64,000 bases of DNA. It comes from Eubacterium plexicaudatum ASF492 (GTDB taxonomy: Bacteria; Bacillota; Clostridia; Lachnospirales; Lachnospiraceae). The notes below the pieces were generated by a model. That model did no database searches and was not told where the DNA came from. It was given only the letters and a program-made list of their open reading frames with translations. The stretch spans positions 6,126,501-6,190,500 of the forward strand of contig NZ_AQFT02000001.1 of the NCBI RefSeq assembly GCF_000364225.2, read 5' to 3'. The translations under genes were made by a program, and so were the position numbers. Below, one piece after another: positions 1 through 9,266 of this stretch (positions are counted from its first letter, which is position 1; each line of letters begins with the position of its first letter).

Positions 1-1017
1 ATGATTGTGATTGTAGGAATGGGGTTCGACTATGTGCTGGCGCTTGGAGCCAATATTTTTGTGGAAGCGGCAGGCAATATCGGATTATCTTATTATGTTG
101 ACCGCGCATATCCGTTTTTGAAAGAGCGAAAAAAAGAATCTTTGCCGCAAACGGTAGTTCGCCGGATTTTTGCGGATGTAAAAAATATTTTTGCCGTGCG
201 TTTGTCCGCAAAACTGCTGACCTGTACGGACAGTCTTATTATTTCCGGAGCGATTGACGTAGCGGCTGTGGGCGCATATGCCAATTACAGTCTTATTATT
301 CAGTCCATCATCAATATGGTTATGGCGTTATCGAATGCGGTTCAGCCGGGTATGGGCGCTTTGTTTACGGAACATGACCGGCAAAAAAAAGATCGGGCGC
401 TGCGCCTGCTGACGTTTGTCTTTTACTTTGTGGCTGTCACTGCCGCAATGGGACTTTACACGATGATGAAGCCGTTTATTTGTGATTTATGGCTGAACGA
501 ACAGTCGTTGCCGGATCACACAGTCATTGTCTGCTGTGCGCTGAACTGCTTTGTTTATACTATCGGGCAGCCGCTTGTTATTGTGATGCATGTGTCCGGT
601 CGTTTTGAAAAAGAAAGAGTGACAGCAATGGCAGGCGCCGTCGTTAATTTGCTGATGTCACTTGGACTGGTAAGAATCTATGGTATTGCCGGTGTACTTG
701 CAGGCACCGGATGCGCTTATCTGCTGCAGCTGATGTTGCGTCTGTGGTATTTTTTTGAAGACGATCGGAGAAAAAGGTGCGGCAGATACGCGTTGGATTT
801 GGCAGAATATGTATTATCGGCCATGGTGCAGCTGCCGATTGCGGTAAACATTACGGAATGCGTTTATCATACAGGCGGATTTCTTCGTTTTCTGCTGGCA
901 GGAGGCTGCTGTGTCTGTTTTTCTGTTGGGGTCAATCTCGTATTGTTTGGCCGAAGTGAAAGACTGGCAGAGGTAATGCGTATGATAAAAGGACTGATCA
1001 ACAGGAAGAGCGTATAA
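1..1017 (+). CDS. Polysaccharide flippase (Wzx/MATE-like), C-terminal part
   Basis: Multi-spanning membrane protein resembling the oligosaccharide flippase family, which moves lipid-linked sugar repeat units across the cytoplasmic membrane. Alternating hydrophobic segments occur throughout (for example residues 115-130, 137-155, 170-195, 210-245 and 295-315), with basic loops between them. At 338 aa it is shorter than the usual 450-520 aa and it is open at the window edge, so the N-terminal third is probably upstream and the ATG at base 1 may be internal. It ends in a stop at 1015-1017. The nearest downstream gene has its own promoter, so the two are probably not one operon. The substrate cannot be inferred from the sequence. 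Confidence 0.75.
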   Translation: MIVIVGMGFDYVLALGANIFVEAAGNIGLSYYVDRAYPFLKERKKESLPQTVVRRIFADVKNIFAVRLSAKLLTCTDSLIISGAIDVAAVGAYANYSLIIQSIINMVMALSNAVQPGMGALFTEHDRQKKDRALRLLTFVFYFVAVTAAMGLYTMMKPFICDLWLNEQSLPDHTVIVCCALNCFVYTIGQPLVIVMHVSGRFEKERVTAMAGAVVNLLMSLGLVRIYGIAGVLAGTGCAYLLQLMLRLWYFFEDDRRKRCGRYALDLAEYVLSAMVQLPIAVNITECVYHTGGFLRFLLAGGCCVCFSVGVNLVLFGRSERLAEVMRMIKGLINRKSV

Positions 1018-1053
1018 AAATGTTTGATCAAGGGTTTTTAAAAGAAAAGGATA

Positions 1054-1062
1054 TGATATAAT
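1054..1062 (+). promoter_or_regulatory. Extended -10 promoter for the aminotransferase gene
   Basis: TGATATAAT is a perfect extended -10 (TGnTATAAT) about 85 bases before the aminotransferase start. No good -35 hexamer lies 17 bases upstream, as is usual for extended -10 promoters. A strong Shine-Dalgarno sequence (AGAAGGAG, near 1130) follows before the ATG. Confidence 0.5.
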
Positions 1063-1145
1063 ACGATACAGGTGCCGTTTTAGAGCAGTGCGTGTCTGAA
1101 AGAATGAACGGTGCATGTAATAAGATCAGAAGGAGATGATATGCA

Positions 1146-2437
1146 ATGAAAACATATGCAGATATGACCAGAGAAGAGTTATTAGCATTAAAAGCAGAAC
1201 TGGATGAACAATTTAAGACGGAAGAAGCCAAGGGCCATTCGTTTAATATGGCAAGAGGAAAGCCGGGAGTTTCCCAGCTGGTACTGTCCATGCCGATGCT
1301 GAGTGTAATTAATGACGAATCGGATATGAATACGGTACTCGGCAATGATACGAGAAATTACGGTGACTGGGACGGAATCGGAGAATGCAGACGGATGATG
1401 GCCGGTATGCTCGGTGTACAAAAAGATAATGTTATCGTGTGCGGGAATTCCAGCCTGAACATTATGTATGATACGGTTGTGCGTTCTATGGTAAGAGGGG
1501 TTAACGGTTCGAAGCCGTGGTGCAAGCTGGATAAAGTAAAATTTTTATGTCCGGTGCCGGGATATGACAGACATTTTAAAATAACGGAAGTATTTGATAT
1601 AGAAATGATCAATATCCCGATGCGGGATGACGGACCGGATATGGATCTGGTAGAACAGTATGTGAATCATGATGATGCGGTAAAAGGAATCTGGTGCGTG
1701 CCGAAGTATTCCAATCCGACTGGCATATCTTATTCCGATGAAGTCGTAAGACGATTTGCCAATTTAAAGCCGAAAGCAGAAGATTTCCGCATTTTCTGGG
1801 ATAACGCATACTGCATTCACCATCTTTATGATGATCGTCAGGATGAGATTTTAAATATTTTAGATGAATGTGAAAAGCAGGCAACCCCAATATGGTTTAC
1901 ATTTTTTGTTCCACATCCAAAGTAAGCTTTCCGGGTTCCGGTGTGTCCGCGATTGCAACTTCCCTGGAAAATATGGATTTTATCAAAAAATATATGACGA
2001 CACAGATTATCGGACACGATAAGATTAATCAGCTGCGTCATGTCAGATTTTTCAAAGATATTGACGGGATGAAGGCTCACATGAAAAAACATGCGGCAAT
2101 TTTACGGCCGAAGTTTGAAGCTGTTCTGGGAATTTTAGAGGAAGAACTGGCCGGTCTTGGAATCGGCAGCTGGACAAAACCAAATGGCGGATATTTTATT
2201 TCTTTTGAATCTATGCCGGGATGCGCCAAATCCGTTGTAGCAAAATGCAAGCAGCTTGGTATGGTGCTTACGGACGCCGGCGCGACCTATCCATATGGAA
2301 ACGATCCGCAGGATTCCAATATTCGTATTGCACCGTCTTTCCCGACTCCGGAAGAAATGGTGGATGCAACGAAGATTTTGGTGTTGTGCGTGAAGCTGGC
2401 TTCCGTAGAGAAGCTGCTCGCAGATATGGAAGCATAA
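1146..2437 (+). CDS. PLP-dependent class I/II aminotransferase (frameshifted)
   Basis: Fold-type I aminotransferase of the aspartate/alanine-glyoxylate aminotransferase-like family found in many Lachnospiraceae. The N-terminal half carries ARGKPG and the WDNAYCIHHL stretch (the Asp/Tyr that contact PLP). The second half carries CSTSKVSFPGSG, whose Lys should form the Schiff base with PLP. The reading frame breaks at an A4 run (1873-1876). Adding one A gives EKAGNPNMVYIFCSTSK, which is family-typical, and restores a protein of about 430 aa. The break is therefore probably a sequencing error. Transcription likely starts at the extended -10 near 1060 and ends at the hairpin at 2494-2522. The exact substrate is not determinable. 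Confidence 0.85.
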
Positions 2438-2493
2438 ACTGCCAAGTAAGCAGGCGCTGTCTGTGATATATCTCCATATGAACGACAGATCTG

Positions 2494-2522
2494 AAAAAGG
2501 GCGGTTAAAAGCCGCCCTTTTT
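2494..2522. terminator. Bidirectional intrinsic terminator
   Basis: The arms AAAAAGGGCGG and CCGCCCTTTTT surround a 7-base loop, with an A tract on one side and a T tract on the other. It lies between the convergent aminotransferase and PHP phosphatase genes and can serve both strands. The phosphatase stop lies inside it. Confidence 0.85.
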
Positions 2523-3329
2523 CAGACTTATAAATTCGGCCTTTCGGTTTTTAAATACCGTATAATAAGAAAAACCACAGGCTGTCAACAGTTGCGGCAG
2601 ACGGTCAAAATCATATGCGATCTGTTCCGGCTTGTGTGCATCGGCTCCAAGTGTCAGTATTTCTCCGCCTAATTCATGATATCTTTTTAAAATATCTTCA
2701 CATGGATTCGGATGTCCGAGACCGTATTTAAATCCGGCCGTATTTACTTCGATTCCCTTTCCAAGTTCGATTAACAGTTTTAAAATCTCGTCAATGATAT
2801 CTGCGTACTTTCGATACGAATAAAACGTATTTTTATTCGGTCCGTAACGTACAACATAGTCAATATGTCCATACACGTCAAAGTCCTGAAATGCCCGGAT
2901 ATTTTCATGAATGGAAAGAAAATACCGTTCATACGCCGCCTGTTCGGTGCGGCCTTCATAATAAGAAGCATAGTAAGGATCTTTTCCATCTACAATATGA
3001 GAAGACCCGATCACAAAATCAAACGAATGATTCTGCAAAATCTGCCTGTGCTTTTGCGCAAGATGCGGCTGAAGGCCAAGTTCCACGCCGTATAAGACGG
3101 GCAGCCGGTCTGCGTATCGTGACTGCAGTTCACGCATGGTGCGGTCATATTCATGAAGGTCAAAGGTAAAAACAATTGGATGATCAGGATTCGGCGGATA
3201 GTCGTAATCCATGTGGTCTGTAAAACAGATACCGGTAAGTCCTTTTGCAATGGCAGCTTCAATCATGGACTGTGGCGAACTGTCACAGTCGCCGGAAAAG
3301 CTGCAGTGCATGTGTGTGTCCCAAAACAT
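2505..3329 (-). CDS. PHP-domain histidinol-phosphatase (HisJ/HisK family)
   Basis: 274 aa metal-dependent phosphoesterase. The N-terminus carries the PHP signature: DTHMHCSFSGD (residues 4-14) and CFTDHMD (about 35-41), followed by YGVELG, a VIGSSH-like segment and a C-terminal GADAH. These His/Asp residues bind the trinuclear metal centre. Length and motif order fit the HisJ-type histidinol-phosphatases that dephosphorylate L-histidinol phosphate in histidine biosynthesis. No other his genes are nearby, so the substrate is inferred from family only. The ATG at 3329 is preceded by AAAGGAGC. The 3' end runs into the shared terminator. Confidence 0.85.
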   Translation of the reverse strand: MFWDTHMHCSFSGDCDSSPQSMIEAAIAKGLTGICFTDHMDYDYPPNPDHPIVFTFDLHEYDRTMRELQSRYADRLPVLYGVELGLQPHLAQKHRQILQNHSFDFVIGSSHIVDGKDPYYASYYEGRTEQAAYERYFLSIHENIRAFQDFDVYGHIDYVVRYGPNKNTFYSYRKYADIIDEILKLLIELGKGIEVNTAGFKYGLGHPNPCEDILKRYHELGGEILTLGADAHKPEQIAYDFDRLPQLLTACGFSYYTVFKNRKAEFISLKKGGF

Positions 3330-3468
3330 ATGCGGGCTCCTTTCCGTACGGATATTAGATATATGCCTTTATTTTAACGTAAAGACGGCATTTTTGGCAA
3401 GTCAGGATTGTGTTTTTTCCATCATGTAACAAATTTCCAAAAAAATTTAATAAAGTTTCGAATGCTAC

Positions 3469-3497
3469 TTGAAATTTTACAAAAGATTGGTTAAAAT
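3469..3497 (+). promoter_or_regulatory. Promoter of the gap-pgk-tpiA cluster
   Basis: TTGAAA (3469-3474), a 17-base spacer, then TAAAAT (3492-3497): a near-consensus sigma-A promoter. The predicted transcript starts about 60 bases before the gap ATG. AGGAGG at 3551-3556 is the ribosome binding site. Confidence 0.75.
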
Positions 3498-3565
3498 AGG
3501 TAATAGCTTGGGTATATTATCCAAAGATGCAAAATATTTTAAATATGTTTAGGAGGAAATAAGAC

Positions 3566-4582
3566 ATGGCAGTAAGAGTAGCAATCAATGGTTTTGGCCG
3601 TATCGGCCGTCTTGCATTCAGACAGATGTTCGGAGCAGAAGGATATGAGGTAGTAGCAATTAACGACCTGACAAGCCCTAAAATGCTTGCTCATCTGTTA
3701 AAGTATGATTCTTCACAGGGCAAATACGAACTGGCTGATAAAGTAACTGCCGGTGAAGATTCCATTACGGTTGACGGCAAAGAAATCAAGATTTACGCAT
3801 TCCCGGATGCAAACAATTGCCCATGGGGAGAATTAAAGGTTGACGTTGTACTGGAGTGTTCCGGCTTCTACACAAGCAAGGACAAAGCACAGGCTCATAT
3901 CAATGCCGGCGCACGTAAGGTTGTTATCTCTGCACCTGCAGGAAATGACCTTCCGACAATCGTTTTCAATACAAACCATGAGACATTGAAAGCTTCCGAC
4001 ACAATTATTTCAGCTGCTTCTTGTACAACAAACTGTCTGGCACCAATGGCTGATGCACTGAACAAATATGCTCCGATTCAGTCCGGTATCATGGTTACAA
4101 TCCATGCTTATACAGGTGATCAGATGACTCTTGACGGACCACAGAGAAAAGGTGATCTGAGACGTTCTCGTGCGGCAGCGGTAAATATTGTTCCAAACTC
4201 TACGGGTGCTGCAAAAGCAATCGGCCTTGTTATTCCGGAATTAAACGGCAAATTAATCGGTTCCGCACAGCGTGTACCAACACCTACAGGTTCCACAACA
4301 ATTTTAACGGCAGTTGTAAATAAGGCTGACGTAACGGTAGATGGCATCAATGCGGCTATGAAGGCAGCAGCAAATGAATCTTTCGGATACAACGAAGATG
4401 AAATCGTATCTTCCGATATCGTAGGTATGAAATTTGGTTCTCTGTTTGATGCTACACAGACAATGGTAAGCAAAGTTTCCGATGATCAGTACGAAGTACA
4501 GGTAGTTTCCTGGTATGATAATGAGAATTCTTATACTTCTCAGATGGTTCGTACAATCAAATATTTCTCAGAGTTAGCATAA
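3566..4582 (+). CDS. gap: Glyceraldehyde-3-phosphate dehydrogenase, type I
   Basis: Glycolytic enzyme that oxidises and phosphorylates glyceraldehyde 3-phosphate to 1,3-bisphosphoglycerate with NAD. The 338 aa length is standard. The Rossmann motif INGFGRIGR is at residues 7-15, the catalytic Cys lies in SAASCTTNCLAP (near residue 152), and HAYTGDQ and WYDNENSY are in place. The frame is intact. It is first in a gap-pgk-tpiA cluster with its own strong promoter. A long GC-rich hairpin just after it may raise its expression over pgk. Confidence 0.98.
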   Translation: MAVRVAINGFGRIGRLAFRQMFGAEGYEVVAINDLTSPKMLAHLLKYDSSQGKYELADKVTAGEDSITVDGKEIKIYAFPDANNCPWGELKVDVVLECSGFYTSKDKAQAHINAGARKVVISAPAGNDLPTIVFNTNHETLKASDTIISAASCTTNCLAPMADALNKYAPIQSGIMVTIHAYTGDQMTLDGPQRKGDLRRSRAAAVNIVPNSTGAAKAIGLVIPELNGKLIGSAQRVPTPTGSTTILTAVVNKADVTVDGINAAMKAAANESFGYNEDEIVSSDIVGMKFGSLFDATQTMVSKVSDDQYEVQVVSWYDNENSYTSQMVRTIKYFSELA

Positions 4583-4614
4583 TTTCGAGGAAAATTGATA
4601 AGAAAGACTCAACA

Positions 4615-4643
4615 AAGGGTCCGGTCTTAAGGACCGGACCCTT
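4615..4643 (+). terminator. Strong hairpin between gap and pgk
   Basis: Arms AAGGGTCCGGTC and GACCGGACCCTT are perfectly complementary over 12 bases with a 5-base loop. Only a weak T stretch follows, so it may act as a partial terminator or as an mRNA stabiliser / processing site that makes gap more abundant than pgk and tpiA. It ends 20 bases before the pgk ribosome binding site. Confidence 0.75.
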
Positions 4644-4675
4644 GTTATGTAAAATCAAATTTGGAGGAAAGAAAC

Positions 4676-5883
4676 ATGGGTTTAAATAAAAAGTCAGTGG
4701 ATGACATCAATGTAGCAGGCAAAAAAGTTCTTTGCAGATGTGATTTTAACGTACCGTTAAAAGAAGGCAAAATTACAGACGAAAACCGTCTCGTAGCAGC
4801 GCTTCCTACGATCAAAAAACTGATCGCTGACGGTGGAAAAGTAATTCTCTGCTCTCATCTCGGCAAGCCGAAGGGAGAACCAAAGCCGGAATTATCCCTT
4901 GCACCGGTTGCAAAAAGACTTTCCGAACTGTTAGGACAGGAAGTGAAGTTTGCGGCTGACAATGAAGTGGTAGGCACAAATGCAAAGGCAGCTGTGGAAG
5001 CTATGAAAGACGGCGATGTAATCTTACTGGAAAATACCCGTTATCGTAAAGAAGAAACAAAAATGGCGAAGAGTTCGCCAAAGATCTGGCATCTTTGTGT
5101 GACGTATTTGTAAACGACGCATTTGGAACCGCTCACAGAGCACACTGCTCTAACGTAGGTGTGGCACAGCTTGTAGATACGGCAGTTGTGGGATATTTAA
5201 TGCAGAAAGAAATTGATTTCTTAGGAAATGCGGTAGAAAATCCGGTTCGTCCGTTTGTAGCAATTTTAGGCGGCGCAAAAGTGGCAGATAAATTAAACGT
5301 AATTGACAACTTACTGGAAAAATGCGATACGCTGATTATCGGCGGCGGTATGGCTTATACATTCTTAAAGGCACAGGGCAATGAGATTGGAACATCTCTT
5401 GTAGATGATTCCAAAGTAGATTACTGTAAGGAAATGATCGCAAAAGCAGAAAAGCTTGGCAAACAACTGTTGCTTCCGGTAGATGCCGTAACGATCAAAG
5501 ATTTCCCGAATCCAATTGATGCTGCGGTAGAAACACAGATTTGTGACTCATCGGAAATGCCTGCAGACAGACAGGGCTGCGACATCGGACCAAAGACACA
5601 GCAGTTATTCGCAGATGCCGTAAAATCTGCAAAGACCGTTGTATGGAACGGACCAATGGGTGTATTTGAAAATCCGACTCTGGCAGAAGGTACGATTGCA
5701 GTAGCAAAAGCGCTTGCTGAGACCGATGCAACAACTATTATCGGCGGCGGTGATTCCGCAGCAGCTGTAAATACACTTGGATTTGGCGACAAGATGTCAC
5801 ATATTTCCACAGGCGGCGGCGCTTCTTTGGAATTCCTGGAAGGAAAAGAACTGCCGGGTGTAGCAGCAGCAAACGATAAATAG
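4676..5883 (+). CDS. pgk: Phosphoglycerate kinase (frameshifted)
   Basis: Transfers phosphate from 1,3-bisphosphoglycerate to ADP in glycolysis. The N-terminal domain carries CRCDFNVP and SHLGKPKG, and the C-terminal part carries GGAKVADK and the GGGDSAAA nucleotide-binding loop. The start at 4676 is chosen because GGAGGAAA precedes it at the right spacing and the protein then begins MGLNKKSV; an in-frame ATG at 4661 lacks a site. The frame breaks at an A5 run (5059-5063). With one more A the protein reads EETKNGEEFAKDLASLCDVFVNDAFG, family-typical (this junction is 26 residues; the key part is NGEEFAKDL). As pgk is essential, the break is almost certainly a sequence error. Confidence 0.95.
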
Positions 5884-5923
5884 GATACAAGCCAAAAAAA
5901 TAAAGATCGGAGAGAGAAAGATC

Positions 5924-6673
5924 ATGGCAAGAAAGAAAATTGTAGCCGGCAACTGGAAAATGAATATGACTCCAAGTGAGGCCGTAAAGTTAGTAGAAGA
6001 GTTAAAACCGTTAGTAGCAAGTGATGATGTAGAAGTCGTATACTGTGTACCGGCGATTGATATCGTACCGGTTGTAGAAGCAGTAAAGGGCACAAATGTG
6101 GCAGTTGGCGCAGAAAATATGTATTACGAAGACAAGGGCGCTTATACAGGCGAAATTTCCGCTGAAATGCTTGTAGATGCCGGAGTGAAATATGTCATTA
6201 TCGGACATTCGGAAAGACGTGACTATTTCAAAGAATGCGACTGCATGCTGAATAAAAAAGTTAAAAAAGCTCTGGAACATAATCTGACACCAATTCTTTG
6301 CTGTGGTGAATCATTGGAGCAAAGAGAAATGGGCATTACACTTGACTGGATCCGGATGCAGATCAAATCCGACCTGAAAGACATTACGGCAGAACAGGTT
6401 GCTTCTATTGTAATAGCTTACGAACCAATCTGGGCAATCGGTACCGGCAAAACGGCTACTTCCGATCAGGCACAGGAAGTATGCGGCGCTATTCGTGCAT
6501 GTATTGCAGAAATGTATGATCAGGCAACGGCAGACGCAGTACGTATTCAGTACGGCGGTTCCGTAAATGCGGCAAATGCGGCGGAAATATTTGGCAAACC
6601 GGATATTGACGGCGGACTTGTCGGCGGAGCCAGCTTAAAAGCTGATTTTGGAAAGATTGTAAATTATAAATAA
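5924..6673 (+). CDS. tpiA: Triose-phosphate isomerase
   Basis: Interconverts dihydroxyacetone phosphate and glyceraldehyde 3-phosphate. 249 aa with the classical features: AGNWKMN near the N-terminus (catalytic Lys), GHSERR (electrophilic His near residue 93), AYEPIWAIGTG (catalytic Glu near residue 167) and the phosphate-binding GGSV and GGLVGGAS loops. It lies 40 bases after pgk behind GGAGAG and completes the triose-phosphate cluster. The phosphoglycerate mutase and enolase genes often found next in such clusters are not here. Two terminators follow. Confidence 0.98.
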   Translation: MARKKIVAGNWKMNMTPSEAVKLVEELKPLVASDDVEVVYCVPAIDIVPVVEAVKGTNVAVGAENMYYEDKGAYTGEISAEMLVDAGVKYVIIGHSERRDYFKECDCMLNKKVKKALEHNLTPILCCGESLEQREMGITLDWIRMQIKSDLKDITAEQVASIVIAYEPIWAIGTGKTATSDQAQEVCGAIRACIAEMYDQATADAVRIQYGGSVNAANAAEIFGKPDIDGGLVGGASLKADFGKIVNYK

Positions 6674-6704
6674 AATGTTGTTTTAAAATAAAATGTCATC
6701 AGAG

Positions 6705-6748
6705 AAAACTCACTTCAAGTATGGAAACATAGTTGAAGTGAGTTTTTT
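6705..6748 (+). terminator. Terminator after tpiA
   Basis: A 14-base stem (AAAACTCACTTCAA with TTGAAGTGAGTTTT), a 14-base loop and a T6 tract, 32 bases past the tpiA stop. Confidence 0.85.
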
Positions 6749-6796
6749 ATAGCGGTGCTGTCAGATTACAGAGTTTTGAATATTGCCCCAACATAC

Positions 6797-6823
6797 AAAA
6801 AATCTGCCGTTGGCAGATTTTTT
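6797..6823. terminator. Bidirectional terminator between tpiA and the cold-shock gene
   Basis: A perfect 12-base inverted repeat (AAAAAATCTGCC and GGCAGATTTTTT) with a 3-base loop. The A tract before and T tract after allow use from both sides. The rest of 6750-6942 is AT-rich with no gene seen. Confidence 0.8.
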
Positions 6824-6942
6824 GCTGTGAAATAATCAAATTCTGTATGTCAAATATGCATGTATAATTTAAAAATCTATATATCATATCATAATGTACA
6901 TTTGAAAACCGTTTATTGATTAATGCACATTTTTCCGTTTAA

Positions 6943-7146
6943 CTACTTGATTACAGTCACATTGGTAGCCTGCGGTCCTTTTGCACCATCAGTTACTTCA
7001 AATTCAACGGATGCGCCTTCTTCCAGAGACTTAAAGCCTTCCATGTTCAGACCGGAAAAGTGTACGAATACATCTTTGCCTTCTTCATCTGTAATGAAAC
7101 CGTAACCTTTCTGATTGTTAAACCATTTTACTGTACCCTTATTCAT
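6943..7146 (-). CDS. cspA: Cold-shock protein (CspA family)
   Basis: 67 aa single-domain nucleic-acid chaperone that binds single-stranded RNA and DNA and melts RNA structure. Both RNP motifs are present: KGYGFIT (residues 13-19) and VFVHFSG (26-32). The ends GTVKWFN and GPQATNV are typical. The ATG at 7146 follows GGAGG. A promoter about 110 bases upstream implies a long 5' leader, a hallmark of cold-inducible csp mRNAs. It is transcribed away from its upstream neighbour's stop as a separate unit. Confidence 0.95.
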   Translation of the reverse strand: MNKGTVKWFNNQKGYGFITDEEGKDVFVHFSGLNMEGFKSLEEGASVEFEVTDGAKGPQATNVTVIK

Positions 7147-7252
7147 GACAGTACCTCCACATCATATTAGCTGTTCCCAGCGATTAACTATTGCAGCTGA
7201 TCTTGTATTTCAGTCGAATAACTGTTTCCAGCGAAAGGACTATTTTCAGCCT
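7147..7252 (-). promoter_or_regulatory. Long 5' leader of the cold-shock mRNA with an internal duplication
   Basis: The predicted untranslated leader is about 105 bases. It holds two imperfect copies of a roughly 32-base unit (7220-7252 and 7170-7200). In mRNA sense both contain CTG-AA-ATAGT, then TCGCTGG-AACAG. A thermosensing or autoregulatory role is an inference from csp biology. Confidence 0.45.
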
Positions 7253-7258
7253 ACGCTA

Positions 7259-7287
7259 AGGATAGCATATGAAAATAAAAATGTAAA
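7259..7287 (-). promoter_or_regulatory. Promoter of the cold-shock gene
   Basis: On the minus strand TTTACA (7287-7282), a 17-base spacer, then TATCCT (7264-7259). It lies just beyond the end of the DUF5721-like gene. Confidence 0.55.
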
Positions 7288-7298
7288 GCAAAAAAAGG

Positions 7299-7802
7299 TC
7301 AAATTTCCGAAAAAACGATGTTATTTCGCTTTAGAAAATTTATTGTAAACTTTTCCCATTCTCTTTCGAAACTATTATCAGGAATAAATACGCGGTAGGA
7401 AACACCGGTAGTGAGCATCAGCGTTTCGTTCTGATACAGAATGTTCAGATAAACACCCAGAATATCCGAAGGTGAGATTGCTGTGCCGGAAGCATGGAGT
7501 GTATTTTTCAGGTTAGAAGGAGAGAGCATCAGTACAAATTGAAAGGAAGTCGGCGCAGTGCGGCCTTTAATAAGCTCAAAAAAAATCGGACGCAGTCTGC
7601 CATAAGGCATATGGGAAAGATCGTCAAGCTGTTGATCGGATCGTTCCTCGTCGGAAAAAAACGATGGATTCAGTCTGCCGTCGATCTCGTATTTGACGGC
7701 GGTATGCACGGAAGCTTCGGATAGCAGAAAATTATCAAAGATATCGCTTCGCAGCAGCAGATTCATAAATTCTTTTTGTTCGGTCAGCTGAAATGCTTTC
7801 AT
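7299..7802 (-). CDS. DUF5721-like protein
   Basis: 167 aa soluble protein resembling a family of unknown function (DUF5721) common in Lachnospiraceae. That match is from memory of the opening pattern AFQLTEQKEFMNLLL, and SDIFDNFLLSEA. The start at 7802 is chosen because AGGAGG precedes it; an ORF open to 7901 has no ribosome site there. It has no signal peptide, membrane segment or recognisable catalytic motif. It is monocistronic, with its own promoter. Confidence 0.7.
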   Translation of the reverse strand: MKAFQLTEQKEFMNLLLRSDIFDNFLLSEASVHTAVKYEIDGRLNPSFFSDEERSDQQLDDLSHMPYGRLRPIFFELIKGRTAPTSFQFVLMLSPSNLKNTLHASGTAISPSDILGVYLNILYQNETLMLTTGVSYRVFIPDNSFEREWEKFTINFLKRNNIVFSEI

Positions 7803-7832
7803 AAGTATAAACCTCCTGTTAACTATGGGCAG

Positions 7833-7861
7833 ATTATACCATAATTGTGGCATGCACTCAA
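7833..7861 (-). promoter_or_regulatory. Promoter of the DUF5721-like gene
   Basis: On the minus strand TTGAGT (7861-7856), a 17-base spacer, then a perfect TATAAT (7838-7833), about 30 bases before the start codon. Confidence 0.65.
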
Positions 7862-7944
7862 CAACAGAATGACAGAATGTTACGGTTGTTTTGTTCCGCA
7901 TATTTGAAAAAAATGCTCCGGATTATAATTCCTGGAAAAAACAA

Positions 7945-7973
7945 TTGAAAATCCTGTAAAATCAAGCTATCAT
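7945..7973 (+). promoter_or_regulatory. Promoter of the transglutaminase-like gene
   Basis: TTGAAA (7945-7950), a 17-base spacer, then TATCAT (7968-7973). The predicted transcript starts about 40 bases before the start codon. Confidence 0.6.
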
Positions 7974-8019
7974 AGAAGGGAACAGTGTTTGTTTTCAGAA
8001 GCGGGAGAGGAATCATATT

Positions 8020-9245
8020 ATGAGGAATCATTTTATTATGAAACGAAATAGAATATACATAAAAAAAGGTGGCGGGCAGTTGGTCTGCTCATTGCCATTT
8101 TGAGCGGGACACTGTCCGGGTGTGCGCTGCCGGATGGTTTTGCCGGGATTATACGTCCGGTAGAGGAAGTCGTCAGCTCCGTCCGTCAGAATATGGAGCT
8201 GAGACAGCAGATGAATGCATTAGATCTGCCGAAAGAGGTTGAAACGATTTCAACAGGCAGGTATGCATATGAAACATTGTCTGACGAGGAGAAGAAGATT
8301 TACGATCAGATGCTGGATGCCGTAATGAATCAGGAAGAGGAAGTAACGCTTTCCACATCGGACGGGAGACGTCTGGAAGATATTTTTAACTGTGTGAAGG
8401 CGGATTATGGCGGACTGTTCTGGGTGGAAAGCTTTCGCTATACGCAGTATCAGCGGAACGGACAGACAGAAGTAATGTCGTTTGCGCCAAATTACAGTAT
8501 GACGGAGGCGGAACGTGCTGCGATGCAGAAAAAAATAGACCGGCAGGTAAAACGGTATGTAAAAGGGCTTGCCGATGCGACAGACTATGAAAAGGTGCGT
8601 ACGATTTACCGCAGGCTTATTCAAAAAGTGGATTATAATCTGAAAGCGGAAAATAATCAGAATATTATCAGTGTCTTTATCGGAAAGGAGACGGTATGTC
8701 AGGGATATGCCAGCGCCATGCAGTATCTGATGGACCGGTTGGATATTCCGTGTATCATTGTGACCGGAATGGCAAAAGGCGGGCCGCACGCATGGAATCT
8801 GGTGCAGCTGGACGGAGAATGGTATTATGTAGATGTGACATGGGGCAATTCCAAATATCACGATGATAAGGAAAACGACGTCAAGTATGTGGAATATGAT
8901 TATCTGAATATTACGACGGAAGAGATGATGCAGGATCACAGTCCGCAGGCGCCATTTGAACTGCCTGTTTGTTCGTCGATTCGGAATAATTATTTTGTAA
9001 AAGAGAAAAAATATTTTAAATCGATGGATGAGACAGCCATCGCAAAGCTTGGACAGATGATCCGGCGTGCCTATCAAAAAGGAAAGAGTAATATTTCGGT
9101 AAAGTTCGCCAGCGGAGAACTGTGCGCGCAGGCAAAAGAATATTTTTTAACGGAATATCATATCAGCGATTACTGCGAAGGACTGGAAACGGTGTATTAT
9201 AAAACAGATATGCAGATGAATATTTTTGTAGTGATCTTTCCGTAA
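8020..9245 (+). CDS. Transglutaminase-like domain lipoprotein (frameshifted in signal peptide)
   Basis: Extracytoplasmic lipoprotein with a C-terminal transglutaminase/protease-like core. The Cys-His-Asp triad is visible as ETVCQGYAS, GGPHAWN and YYVDVTWGN. The main open frame lacks a good start. ATGs at 8020 and 8038 open a frame that breaks at an A7 run (8061-8067). One added A gives KKRWRAVGLLIAILSG followed by TLSGC, a basic n-region, hydrophobic core and lipobox, so this is the real N-terminus. GGGAGAGG precedes the ATG at 8020. Family members cleave or crosslink peptides, often at the cell wall; the substrate is unknown. It has its own promoter. Confidence 0.8.
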
Positions 9246-9266
9246 CCGTGAAAAAAGTAATAAAAC

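Noticed and set aside
814..1345. Minus-strand open frames over the flippase end and aminotransferase start
   Set aside because: They lie opposite real genes or a promoter region, have no ribosome sites and no family-like composition.
4120..4473. 117-codon minus-strand frame inside gap
   Set aside because: Shadow of a strongly conserved gene; no start signal and unnatural composition.
8250..9077. 275-codon minus-strand frame opposite the transglutaminase-like gene
   Set aside because: Length is a by-product of codon use on the plus strand; protein is rich in Ile, His and Arg with no motif, and no ribosome site.
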